From Succinivibrionaceae bacterium (GTDB lineage: Bacteria; Pseudomonadota; Gammaproteobacteria; Enterobacterales; Succinivibrionaceae): a stretch of 64,000 bases of DNA. Made by a program: the position numbers and the translations under genes. Below are positions 56,272 through 64,000 of the stretch, piece after piece (positions within the stretch are counted from its first letter, which is position 1; each line of letters opens with the position of its first letter). The stretch lies in NCBI GenBank assembly GCA_016284235.1, contig JAEEOK010000117.1, forward strand, positions 34,072 through 98,071. Direction: 5' to 3'. The notes below the pieces were generated by a model. It was not told the origin of the DNA. It saw only the letters and a list, made by a program, of their open reading frames with translations, and searched no databases.

Positions 56272-57435
56272 ATGTTTGCAGAAGAAGCGCGCAGATTTTC
56301 AAAGACGTCAGTCATGTATTTTGCTGTTATTTTCTGTATCAGTCTGACCATGGCGTTCTTCATTCCGGTATCGAGTCTTTTTCTTACGGAAGAGCTTGGA
56401 GTTTCCGGTTTTGAAACCGGTCTTTTTTTTACTGTGTCGGGTATTCTTTCAATAGCTGTAAGTCAGCTTGTTGCAAGATATTCGGACATGGCGGGCAACC
56501 GCAGAAACATAATACTCTTCGGATGCGTATGCGGCATGGTTTCATGTATCTGCTTTGCACTGATCAGATCATACCTTTTTCTTCTGCTTGCAGTTAATTT
56601 TATTCACTGTTTCTCTCATGTAGGCGGGCAGGTCTTTGCTTCAGGCAGGGAATACAGTCGCTATACCGGCCGGAATTCCTTGATTTTCACATCAGTCATG
56701 AGGGCCTTCTTTGCATTTGCATGGGTTTTCGGACCGCCTGCCGCGATGGTTATCCTTGAAAACTTCGGTTTTTCGGCGGTTTATCTTTCCTGTGCTGCAG
56801 TTTTTCTGGTTTCTTTTTCCGCTGTCGGATTTATGATGCCCGCCACAGATTTTGCAGAGGATCACGACGGTGCCAGGAGTGCAAGACTTTTTAGCGAACC
56901 GAGCGTTTATATTCTTTTTGCTGTTACCGTTCTTATATTCGCCTGCAACAATATGTATCTTATAACCATGCCGCAGTATGTAACAAGGGAGCTTCATTTT
57001 GAACATCATTATGCCGGAGTGTTTATGGCTACCGCGGCGGCACTTGAGATTCCGTGTATGCTGATTTCGGGGCGGCTTGCACAAAAAATTCATATGAAAT
57101 ATATTCTGATTGTGGCAACAGTCAGTGGCTTTTTGTATTATATAGCTGTTTCTTTTGCTTCAACCCTGGTTCAGTTCTGGACTGCACAGCTGGCAAATGC
57201 GGTATGTATAGGTATTGTTACCTCATTAATGATGGTTTATTTTCAGGAGATGCTTCCGAAAATACCGGGACAGGCTACAACGCTTTTTTCGAGCGCCGCC
57301 TCGGTGGGAGGCATAATATCCGGTGCTGTCTGCGGCCTGATTTCTGACGCCTGGGGTTTTGTTTCTGTTTTTAATTTTGCCGTAGGTCTGAGTTTTCTGG
57401 CTTTCGTGCTCATGTGTTTGGTAAGGAAAATATAG
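56272..57435 (+). CDS. major facilitator transporter, SetA/SetB-like sugar efflux family
   Basis: This 387-residue protein has about twelve hydrophobic segments. Blocks such as FETGLFFTVSGILSIAVSQ, FTSVMRAFFAFAWVFGPP and FMATAAALEIPCMLISGR align by eye with E. coli SetA and SetB, which export lactose, glucose and related sugars. The length is also close (392-394 in E. coli). The actual substrate cannot be read from sequence. It lies 43 bases after the cvfB-like gene and 3 bases before sohB, so it is probably part of that transcript. Confidence 0.85.
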   Translation: MFAEEARRFSKTSVMYFAVIFCISLTMAFFIPVSSLFLTEELGVSGFETGLFFTVSGILSIAVSQLVARYSDMAGNRRNIILFGCVCGMVSCICFALIRSYLFLLLAVNFIHCFSHVGGQVFASGREYSRYTGRNSLIFTSVMRAFFAFAWVFGPPAAMVILENFGFSAVYLSCAAVFLVSFSAVGFMMPATDFAEDHDGARSARLFSEPSVYILFAVTVLIFACNNMYLITMPQYVTRELHFEHHYAGVFMATAAALEIPCMLISGRLAQKIHMKYILIVATVSGFLYYIAVSFASTLVQFWTAQLANAVCIGIVTSLMMVYFQEMLPKIPGQATTLFSSAASVGGIISGAVCGLISDAWGFVSVFNFAVGLSFLAFVLMCLVRKI

Positions 57436-57438
57436 GCA

Positions 57439-58473
57439 ATGCAGGACTTTTTCCTCGATAGTTTAGTCTTTGGAGCTAAATCTTCTTTTGTGTTCATTCT
57501 ATTCTGCCTTCTAACGCTTGTTTCTGTTTTTGCAACAGTCAAAGCTTTGAATTCAGGAAAGAGCGGTAAAAAGGGTGAATCCGGTAATCTTATTCTTGAG
57601 GACATACAGATTGTTAACCTGACCAGTGAATACCGATCGGCGAGAAAGAAGGTTGCCTCAAAAATTTTCTCTGGCAAGGAGCTGGATAATTTCAAAAAGA
57701 GCGAGAAGGAAAAGGAACTGAAGGAGAAAAACAGGGAGAACGGAAACAAGCGCCTTTTTGTACTGAGTTTTGACGGGGATATTTCCGCTTCGCAGGCTGA
57801 TGTTCTGGGACGGGAAATTGATGCCCTTCTTGGCGTGGCAGATTCAAAGGATGAGGTGATGCTACGTCTTAATTCCCCGGGCGGCACTGTTGTGGGCTAC
57901 GGATATGCGGCCTCACAGCTGATGCGCCTGCGCAGCCGCGGGATCAGACTTACAGTCTGTGTTGACAAGATTGCCGCATCCGGCGGGTATATGATGGCCT
58001 GTATTGCAAACTACATTGTGGCGGCTCCGTTTTCAATAGTCGGTTCAATAGGAGTCGTTGCCGAATTTCCGAATTTTCACCGCCTTCTTGGTAAACTGAA
58101 TATTGATTATGAACAGGAAACTGCCGGTGAATACAAGCGTACGCTGTCAATGTTCGGCGACAATACAGATCCCAAGGCCCGCGAAAAATTTAAGCAGGAT
58201 CTTGAGCAGTGTCATGTGCTTTTTAAGAATCATATCAGCAAGTACCGTCCTCAGGTTAAAATTGAAGAGGTGGCCACAGGTGAGTTCTGGCACGGGACGG
58301 ATGCCATGGCACGTCATCTGGTTGATGAAATCGGTACATCCAACGAGTTTATAACATCGAAGCTTGATTTTGTTGATGTTTATGAATTCAGAGTTAAGAA
58401 GGATAAAGGTTTGAAATCTATTTTGCAGAAAATGTCCCTGCTGCTGAAAAAGGCGGCTGGCCAGGTTCTTTAA
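57439..58473 (+). CDS. sohB: inner-membrane S49 peptidase SohB
   Basis: SohB is a signal-peptide-peptidase-like serine protease of the inner membrane. The 344 residues (349 in E. coli) show one N-terminal membrane helix (about 15-35), a charged Lys/Glu-rich linker, and the S49 domain with NSPGGTVVGYG, the catalytic Ser in AASGGYMMACIA, and the catalytic Lys in AGEYKRTLSMFG. AAGGAAAA precedes the ATG. It stands directly before topA, as in E. coli (sohB-yciN-topA), with yciN missing. Confidence 0.94.
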   Translation: MQDFFLDSLVFGAKSSFVFILFCLLTLVSVFATVKALNSGKSGKKGESGNLILEDIQIVNLTSEYRSARKKVASKIFSGKELDNFKKSEKEKELKEKNRENGNKRLFVLSFDGDISASQADVLGREIDALLGVADSKDEVMLRLNSPGGTVVGYGYAASQLMRLRSRGIRLTVCVDKIAASGGYMMACIANYIVAAPFSIVGSIGVVAEFPNFHRLLGKLNIDYEQETAGEYKRTLSMFGDNTDPKAREKFKQDLEQCHVLFKNHISKYRPQVKIEEVATGEFWHGTDAMARHLVDEIGTSNEFITSKLDFVDVYEFRVKKDKGLKSILQKMSLLLKKAAGQVL

Positions 58474-58491
58474 CGGAGAATGGAGATTGAA

Positions 58492-61038
58492 GTGGGAAAG
58501 TCGTTGGTAATTGTGGAGTCTCCTGCCAAGGTTAAAACTATTTCTAAATATTTGGGCGAGGATTTTGTTGTTGAATCAAGTGTGGGTCATGTCAGGGATC
58601 TGCCTCTTGGAAAAACAAAGATTAAGGTTTCAAGAACAGACAAGTACGGACCTGTTAAAAAACTCGGCATTGACCCGGAGAAGAACTGGAAACCCACCTA
58701 TGTTGTGCTTGAAGGAAAAGAGGACATTGTACGCAAGCTGAAAAAGCTTGCATCCGATGCTGAAAGCATCTATCTTGCCACCGATCTTGATCGCGAGGGA
58801 GAGGCCATAGCATGGCATCTGCAGCAGATAATCGGCGGTGACAAATCCCGCTTCAAGCGTGTTACATTCAATGAGATTACAAAGGATGCCATCCAGAAGG
58901 CTTTTAAACATCCTACTGAACTTGATTTGAACAAGGTAAACGCTCAGCAGACAAGAAGATTCCTTGATAAAATTGTGGGATTTCTCGTTTCACCTGTTCT
59001 GTGGCAGAAGGTGGCTAAAAAACTTTCTGCAGGCAGAGTGCAGTCCATTGCAGTGGAGCTGATAGTAGATCGCGAAAGGGAAATCAATGCCTTCAAATGT
59101 GATGAGTACTGGGACGTGAAGGCAGATTTTTCAGCGGGAAAATCCAAGGCTGTAACCTTTGATCTCATCAAAAAGAACAAACTGGAAATTCATAACAAAG
59201 ACGAGGCTGAAGCGATCTGCAGCTATGTGAGAAGTCATGCGGGAGATGCGGTTGTCGAGAGTATTGATGAAAAGGCAGGCGAGAGCAGACCGTACGCTCC
59301 GTTTATAACATCAACTCTTCAGCAGGCGGCCAGCAACCGTCTGGGCTTTTCGGTCAAGCATACCATGACGGTGGCACAGATGCTCTATGAGGCAGGCTAC
59401 ATCACCTATATGCGTACCGATTCCACCAATCTGAGCAGTTTCGCTCTTGATACAATCCGCGCTCACATTGATTCAAAATACGGCAGGGATTATCTTCCTG
59501 AAAAACCTAATTTTTACGGCTCTTCCAACAAGGATGCGCAGGAGGCTCACGAGGCCATCCGCAGCACCAATGTGGAGCTTGAACCGAAGGATGTAAAACT
59601 GTCAAAATTTGCCTCAGACGGTCAGAAACTTTATGCTCTCATACGTGATCGCAGCATAGCCTCGCAGATGAAGCCTGCACGTTATATGTCAACTTCCGTT
59701 GTAGTGCACTGCGGCGACTATCGCTTCAAGGCAACGGGCAGAGTTACTGTTTTTGACGGCTGGACAAGGGTTGTTCCGGTAAGCAGTTCTGAGGTTATTC
59801 TTCCGAAGATGGAAAAGGATCAGAAGGTTGATCTGAAGAATGTAGCAGGCAAGCAGCATTTTACACTTCCTCCCGCCCGCTATACTGAAGCGTCGCTTGT
59901 CAAGGAGCTTGAGAGCAGAGGTATCGGCAGACCTTCTACCTATGCCGAAATTATTTCAAAAATTCAGGACAGAGGCTATGTAAGACTCAAGCAGCGCAAG
60001 TTCTATGCTGAAAAGATCGGCGCCATAGTCGTGGATCGTCTTAAACACAGTTTCTCCGATTTGATGCAGTACAATTTTACAAGAGATCTTGAGAGTGATC
60101 TGGATAAGATAGCCGAGGGAGAGGTTGACTGGGTAAATAAACTTGACTGCTTTTATGAAGATCTGGCAGAGAATATAGCCAGGGCAAAGAAGCCTGACGG
60201 CATGCCGGAGAACAAACCTGTTGTTATTGATGATTATAAGTGCCCGAACTGCGGACGTCCTATGGAGGTTCGCATAGGAACAACAGGACTTTTTCTTGGA
60301 TGCACCGGCTACAGCAGTGTAGAGGGCGGATGTACCAAAACTGTCAATCTTAATCTGTGCGAGTACAGCAATATTCCCGAGGATGACGAAGAGAGGGAGT
60401 TTTCATCCCGCAAGCGCTGTGAAAAGTGCGGTCGCATAATGGATGAATACCTTATTGACAGTCATACAAAACTGTTTTTGTGTTCTGACGCACCTAATTG
60501 CAATGGAAATAAGCTTGAAACTGGAGATTATGATGTCACACAGGCTAATATGTACATCTGTGACAAATGCGGTTCTCCAATGGTTCGCAAGGCGGGAAAA
60601 TTCGGTCCATATGCAGAATGCACTGGTAAGGATTGCGGTCAGAAGCGCAGTATTCTGAAAAATCAGCAGCTTGCGCCTCCGAAGGAACCTGCAATAGATT
60701 TTCCAGAACTTCCATGTGAAAAGTCCGAGGGCAGTCATTACGTTCTCAGAAACAGTTCCAGAGGTATATTTTTTGCTGCACATGATTATCCTGCCCACAG
60801 GGAGACCAGACCGGTGTCTGTTTCAGAACTTGCCCGCTTTAGAGATCGAGTTCCGGAGAAACTTCGTTATCTTGCAGATGCTCCGTATTTTGATCCTGAA
60901 GGAAACCCTGCAGTTGTTCGTTTCAGTCTGAAAACCAAGCAGCAGTACGTGGGATCGCTGAAAAACGGAAAGCCAACGAGGTGGCAGGTATTTTATAAAA
61001 ATGGTGTTTGGGAAGAATCCAAACCGAAGGAGAAATGA
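58492..61038 (+). CDS. topA: DNA topoisomerase I
   Basis: TopA relaxes negative supercoils by single-strand passage. The Toprim domain starts with GKSLVIVESPAKVKT and contains DLDREGEAIAWH; the active-site tyrosine is Tyr306 in YITYMRTDSTNL; the C-terminal part holds three four-cysteine zinc-ribbon-like modules (CPNCGRPMEV, CEKCGRIMDE, CDKCGSPMVR). An ATG at 58480 is four codons earlier, but the GTG at 58492 is preferred: GGAG lies six bases upstream and the product then begins M-G-K-S-L-V-I like the E. coli enzyme. The length is then 848 residues (865 in E. coli). Confidence 0.95.
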   Translation: MGKSLVIVESPAKVKTISKYLGEDFVVESSVGHVRDLPLGKTKIKVSRTDKYGPVKKLGIDPEKNWKPTYVVLEGKEDIVRKLKKLASDAESIYLATDLDREGEAIAWHLQQIIGGDKSRFKRVTFNEITKDAIQKAFKHPTELDLNKVNAQQTRRFLDKIVGFLVSPVLWQKVAKKLSAGRVQSIAVELIVDREREINAFKCDEYWDVKADFSAGKSKAVTFDLIKKNKLEIHNKDEAEAICSYVRSHAGDAVVESIDEKAGESRPYAPFITSTLQQAASNRLGFSVKHTMTVAQMLYEAGYITYMRTDSTNLSSFALDTIRAHIDSKYGRDYLPEKPNFYGSSNKDAQEAHEAIRSTNVELEPKDVKLSKFASDGQKLYALIRDRSIASQMKPARYMSTSVVVHCGDYRFKATGRVTVFDGWTRVVPVSSSEVILPKMEKDQKVDLKNVAGKQHFTLPPARYTEASLVKELESRGIGRPSTYAEIISKIQDRGYVRLKQRKFYAEKIGAIVVDRLKHSFSDLMQYNFTRDLESDLDKIAEGEVDWVNKLDCFYEDLAENIARAKKPDGMPENKPVVIDDYKCPNCGRPMEVRIGTTGLFLGCTGYSSVEGGCTKTVNLNLCEYSNIPEDDEEREFSSRKRCEKCGRIMDEYLIDSHTKLFLCSDAPNCNGNKLETGDYDVTQANMYICDKCGSPMVRKAGKFGPYAECTGKDCGQKRSILKNQQLAPPKEPAIDFPELPCEKSEGSHYVLRNSSRGIFFAAHDYPAHRETRPVSVSELARFRDRVPEKLRYLADAPYFDPEGNPAVVRFSLKTKQQYVGSLKNGKPTRWQVFYKNGVWEESKPKEK

Positions 61039-61042
61039 TTAT

Positions 61043-62059
61043 ATGAGAGGATTTTTTACTGCTGTTGCTTTATTCTGTGTTCAAGCTTTTGCCGGCATAT
61101 CCTACGCGGACTCAAGACTTTACGGTGATCCGACGGCGGGAGTGAATCTTGTGGCTTCAAACAGTGCGGTATCCGGTTTGAGCAGAGATGTGGTGGTTCA
61201 TACAGATCGCAGGGCACCGGTGAAAAATGAGAGAGTGACATATGCCAGAGGCGGTTCCAAGGGTTTCATCAGTCAGCCTGTGGGAAGTTACAGCAACGGC
61301 TGCCTTATCAACGGTATCCAGGCAAATCCCAATGCACAGCATTACCAGCTCTACCATCCTCAGAACAACAGACATTATGGCGATATAACGCTTCTTAATT
61401 TTCTGGATCGTTATTCAAAAGCTGTGCATAAAGCCGGTATCGAATCTGTACTCGTAGGTGATATGTCCAGCAGATACGGCGGTCCTTTCAATAAAGGACA
61501 TGCGAGCCATCAGATTGGTCTGGATGTTGATATTGAATTTTCTCTGAGAAGGCTGCCGAAATCAAAACTGACAACGAAGGGAAACGCTGTTCTTCTGGTT
61601 GACAGAGGTGCTATGACTGTAAATCAGAATTTTAACCGCAAGTATTATGATATGCTTATGATTGCAGCAAGAGATCCTGAGGTTGAGCGGATTTTTGTAA
61701 ATCCTGCGATAAAGGTAGCTATGTGTGATATGACCAAGGATGAGCGCGAGCAGCCGTTCCTGAGAAAAATCAGGCCGTGGCACGGTCATGCCGAGCATTT
61801 TCATGTCAGACTGAAATGTCCTGCCGGAGCTGTGCACTGTGTGAAACAGGACAGACCGGAGCCAAGATATTCCATAGCCCAGGAAAAGGAGGAAGCATTA
61901 AGCTGGTTTGAACCTAAGAAAGAGGTTAAACCTGTAGATCTTGCATCAAGAGTTTTGACAGCAAAACCTAAACCAAAGATGGGATTTCCAGATCAGTGCA
62001 GCATCTACTACCAGAGTATGAATGTTAAGGTTCCTGAAAAGAAGCGTACAAGACGCTGA
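61043..62059 (+). CDS. mepA: penicillin-insensitive murein endopeptidase MepA
   Basis: MepA is a periplasmic LAS-type metallopeptidase that cuts D-Ala-meso-DAP cross-links and is not inhibited by beta-lactams. The 338-residue product has a signal peptide ending about residue 22 (SYA), then the zinc motifs GHASHQIGLDVDIEF and RPWHGHAEHFHVRL. The ATG at 61043 is preferred because AAGGAG lies eight bases upstream and it opens on the signal peptide; the frame itself opens inside topA. It is about 60 residues longer than E. coli MepA (274), mainly at the two ends. It is four bases from topA and ends at a strong terminator. Confidence 0.93.
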   Translation: MRGFFTAVALFCVQAFAGISYADSRLYGDPTAGVNLVASNSAVSGLSRDVVVHTDRRAPVKNERVTYARGGSKGFISQPVGSYSNGCLINGIQANPNAQHYQLYHPQNNRHYGDITLLNFLDRYSKAVHKAGIESVLVGDMSSRYGGPFNKGHASHQIGLDVDIEFSLRRLPKSKLTTKGNAVLLVDRGAMTVNQNFNRKYYDMLMIAARDPEVERIFVNPAIKVAMCDMTKDEREQPFLRKIRPWHGHAEHFHVRLKCPAGAVHCVKQDRPEPRYSIAQEKEEALSWFEPKKEVKPVDLASRVLTAKPKPKMGFPDQCSIYYQSMNVKVPEKKRTRR

Positions 62060-62088
62060 TTTTTGACAGAATTCTTTTGTAAAGTTTT

Positions 62089-62121
62089 CCCCGGAATGCA
62101 GTATGTGTTCCGGGGATTTTT
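62089..62121 (+). terminator. terminator after mepA
   Basis: CCCCGGAA (62089-62096) pairs with TTCCGGGG (62108-62115) across an 11-base loop, and A then five T follow. Confidence 0.88.
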
Positions 62122-62256
62122 GTTATGAGTTGTCAGGACTGGCTGTTTTTAAGCAGTGATTCTCATGCTTTCAGGGGCGGATATCAGAAGAGACGGAGTT
62201 TAAAGAAGTCAACCTGTTATTTTTTATTCAATCGGTTTCAATTAATTAAAATTAGG

Positions 62257-62284
62257 TTGACGATGTAGGGAATATCAGTATAAT
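62257..62284 (+). promoter_or_regulatory. promoter of the tRNA operon
   Basis: TTGACG (62257-62262) and TATAAT (62279-62284) are 16 bases apart, and the first tRNA begins 12 bases after the -10. Five of six -35 bases and all -10 bases match the consensus. Confidence 0.8.
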
Positions 62285-62295
62285 TATCACTGTTC

Positions 62296-62371
<76 letters not shown>

Positions 62372-62373
62372 AA

Positions 62374-62447
62374 GGTGCGGTAACAAAGCGGTTATGTAGT
62401 GGATTGCAAATCCATCTAGATCGGTTCGACTCCGATCCGCACCTCCA
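62374..62447 (+). tRNA. tRNA-Cys (GCA)
   Basis: The acceptor arms GGTGCGG and CCGCACC pair perfectly, the anticodon is GCA in ATTGCAAAT, and CCA is encoded. Two bases separate it from tRNA-Gly. Confidence 0.96.
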
Positions 62448-62451
62448 TCTC

Positions 62452-62541
62452 GCCCAGGTGGTGAAATTGGTAGACACAAGGGATTTAAAATCCCTCGGAT
62501 CTTAAAAATCCGTGTCGGTTCGACCCCGACCCCGGGCACCA
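62452..62541 (+). tRNA. tRNA-Leu (TAA)
   Basis: The anticodon TAA lies in GATTTAAAATC, the long variable arm GGAT-CTTAAAA-ATCC is typical of tRNA-Leu, and CCA is encoded. The acceptor arms GCCCAGG and CCCGGGC pair except for one A-C mismatch at the fifth pair, where E. coli has G-C. The rest of the fold is normal. Confidence 0.93.
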
Positions 62542-62634
62542 TCCTGTATCGATGAATCATATTTTCCCCTGTCAGAATATTGTTTGAAGTCTGCTTTTTT
62601 TTACCCTGATCTAATGATTTTTCTAAAATGATTT

Positions 62635-62667
62635 ATCTGATCTGCATATGGGATTAATCAGATTTTT
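62635..62667 (+). terminator. possible terminator of the tRNA operon
   Basis: ATCTGAT (62635-62641) pairs with ATCAGAT (62657-62663) across a 15-base loop, followed by four more T. It lies about 95 bases after tRNA-Leu. Confidence 0.45.
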
Positions 62668-63076
62668 GCAAAATGCATCGAAATATAAAAACGCATAAAA
62701 TTTATGCCGTATGCTTATGGACGGACTCATGACTGTTGGCTTTGATTACTAGAGTTCATATCTGATACCATCGCTTTTTACCTATTCCTGCAGGCAATAA
62801 GCCTGTATGGTCTTTTTAAATTCTGTTCATTTTTTGATTGATGAAAATTAATGTGTGGTGAATAATCACTTTGTCTGCTGATTTTCAGAATTCCTGTTTT
62901 TTTAAGAAATACGTTTTAAGACTCTGATTTTCGCTTAATTCTTTATAAATGTAGCAAAAACAAGAGAGTTGATCTTAACCATTTCCTTTGAAATGTATTG
63001 AATTCTGTTTCTTGTTTAGTCAACCTGATCAAAAAACGCTCATGTGATAAGCTTAACAATTTTGTTAACTATTTTT
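62668..63076. other. AT-rich gene-free stretch upstream of the amylase gene
   Basis: No gene is visible. A hairpin GCAGGC/GCCTGT with loop AATAA lies at about 62790-62806, ahead of a T-rich tract. A short palindrome GTGA-ATAA-TCAC lies at 62858-62869; its spacing of four does not fit CRP. Confidence 0.45.
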
Positions 63077-63104
63077 TTGTTTTTAGTGCTTTCACGGGTA
63101 AAAT
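63077..63104 (+). promoter_or_regulatory. possible promoter of the amylase gene
   Basis: TTGTTT (63077-63082) and TAAAAT (63099-63104) are 16 bases apart. This would give a leader of about 115 bases before the start codon. Confidence 0.45.
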
Positions 63105-63117
63105 TCGTACAACATAT

Positions 63118-63169
63118 AGAGTTGCCGGTTAAGTTGATAATCTTAACCTCAGGTTTAAAGATTAACTCT
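63118..63169 (+). promoter_or_regulatory. nested inverted repeats in the amylase leader
   Basis: AGAGTT (63118-63123) pairs with AACTCT (63164-63169), and GGTTAAG (63127-63133) with CTTAACC (63142-63148) lies inside. The position just after the likely transcription start suits an operator or an RNA structure controlling amylase expression. Confidence 0.45.
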
Positions 63170-63228
63170 GGCAGCCTACTATAAAAAATTAAATTAAAGA
63201 CTACTTAAATTATCTTGGAGAATCCTTT

Positions 63229-64000
63229 ATGCAATTTGCAAAGAAAGCTTTTCGGTTGACAGCTTTAGCAGGAATCTGTGCTCTCAGCACTGCAGCCTAT
63301 GCTGATTTGACTGATGGTGAAATGATTATTGTTCATCCGTTCCAGTGGACATATGACAATATAGCCAAGGAGTGTACCGAAGTCCTCGGTCCTAAGGGAT
63401 ATGACGGTGTTCAGATTTCCCAGCCTGCTGAGCATATCAACAGAAGTGATGTCTGGTGGGCGGTTTATCAGCCGGTAAGCTTCTATAACTTTTCGACCAT
63501 GACCGGTGACGAGACGCAGCTTAAAAAAATGATTAAGGCCTGTAATGATGCCGGAGTAAAGGTTTTTGCCGATGCGGTATTCAACCAGAGAGCATCCGGC
63601 AGCGGTACCGGTTTCGGCGGTTCTCAGTACAGCAACCGCAGCTATCCTGATTTAGGCTATGATGATTTCCACGATGCTCACTGCAACGGAATCAATTACG
63701 GCAATGCCTATGAGATTAGAAACTGCGACCTTTCCGGTATGCCTGATCTTAAGACTGACAGTGAATCGACCAGACAGAAAGTTGCAAATTACCTGAAAAG
63801 TCTTCTTGATATGGGTGTGTACGGTTTCCGTATTGACGCTGCAAAGCATATGCAGCCTGAAGACCTCGAGTCAATTCTGGCCAAGGCCGGTAATCCTCCT
63901 GCATACATGGAGGTAATCGGTGCAGACGGTCAGCCTGTACAGCCTAACCAGTACGCAGGTATTCCAAACTCTGTTGTAACTGAGTTCAAGTACTGCGAAG
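63229..64000 (+). CDS. secreted GH13 alpha-amylase, 5' part
   Basis: The gene runs off the window; 257 codons are visible. A signal peptide ends at about residue 25 (AYA). The GH13 barrel is recognisable from WWAVYQPVSFYNFSTMTGDE, region I DAVFNQ (115-120), region II GFRIDAAKHM with the nucleophile Asp203, and region III EVIG with the acid/base Glu228. Region I normally ends in Asn-His; here the His is Gln120. The CTTGGAG ribosome site lies eight bases before the ATG. The product would hydrolyse starch outside the cell or in the periplasm, which suits a starch-using gut anaerobe. Confidence 0.93.
   Translation, partial: MQFAKKAFRLTALAGICALSTAAYADLTDGEMIIVHPFQWTYDNIAKECTEVLGPKGYDGVQISQPAEHINRSDVWWAVYQPVSFYNFSTMTGDETQLKKMIKACNDAGVKVFADAVFNQRASGSGTGFGGSQYSNRSYPDLGYDDFHDAHCNGINYGNAYEIRNCDLSGMPDLKTDSESTRQKVANYLKSLLDMGVYGFRIDAAKHMQPEDLESILAKAGNPPAYMEVIGADGQPVQPNQYAGIPNSVVTEFKYCE

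Noticed and set aside
62858..62869. GTGA-ATAA-TCAC as a CRP site for the amylase.
   Set aside because: The spacing is four, not six, and it lies over 350 bases from the start codon.

Overview
The window reads as chromosomal DNA of a gut- or rumen-type gammaproteobacterium, most likely of the Succinivibrionaceae. This is inferred from gene content, not from a 16S gene. The lipid A, replication and accA block keeps the enterobacterial order (lpxD, fabZ, lpxA, lpxB, rnhB, dnaE, accA, tilS). The pairs alaA-yfbR, hinT-lpoB and sohB-topA are also proteobacterial. Mixed into this frame are genes more typical of anaerobic gut Firmicutes or Bacteroidetes: a type III glutamine synthetase, an LL-diaminopimelate aminotransferase, and a secreted amylase. 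Base composition is moderate to AT-rich in spacers, and coding density is high.

Region by region. 1-12.3 kb (+ strand): lipid A and fatty acid synthesis (lpxD, fabZ, lpxA, lpxB, accA), RNase HII, the replicative polymerase dnaE, and tilS. A Nudix gene sits between lpxD and fabZ. 12.6-21.2 kb (- strand): an rRNA methyltransferase-yfbR-alaA operon, PBP4 (dacB) with a repeat-bearing linker, and a chemoreceptor with a long cytoplasmic N-terminal extension. 21.4-22.6 kb: hinT and the PBP1B activator lipoprotein lpoB. 22.9-36.9 kb: a LysR regulator divergent from a nitrogen and lysine block, gltB-gltD-glnN-asnB-dapF-dapL. 37.2-40.7 kb: fabV (enoyl-ACP reductase), then folD followed by two four-helix membrane proteins of unknown function on the other strand.

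41.0-48.0 kb holds a four-gene operon for a peptide exporter of the NHLM (nitrile-hydratase-leader microcin) type: an HlyD-like adaptor, a C39 peptidase-ABC transporter, a second ABC transporter, and an anchored type I periplasmic binding-protein-like protein. Each gene overlaps the next by exactly 8 bp. No precursor peptide or modification enzyme is visible next to it, which makes it the most interesting system in the window.

48-52.4 kb: a serine acetyltransferase, a D-2-hydroxyacid dehydrogenase, an unknown 191-residue protein with a CRP-like site upstream, and purU. 52.6-54.8 kb: a complete IS4-superfamily (IS1634-like) insertion sequence with 16-bp perfect inverted ends. 54.8-62.1 kb: rplY, a CvfB-like S1 protein, a SetA/B-like sugar efflux transporter, sohB, topA and mepA. 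62.3-62.5 kb: tRNA-Gly, tRNA-Cys and tRNA-Leu with a clear promoter. The window ends inside a secreted GH13 alpha-amylase gene.

Several spacers hold nested or mutually exclusive inverted repeats: lysR-gltB, asnB-dapF, dapL-fabV, the purU 3' region and the amylase leader. They are reported as candidate regulatory structures. All were found by eye and none has been tested by folding or conservation.
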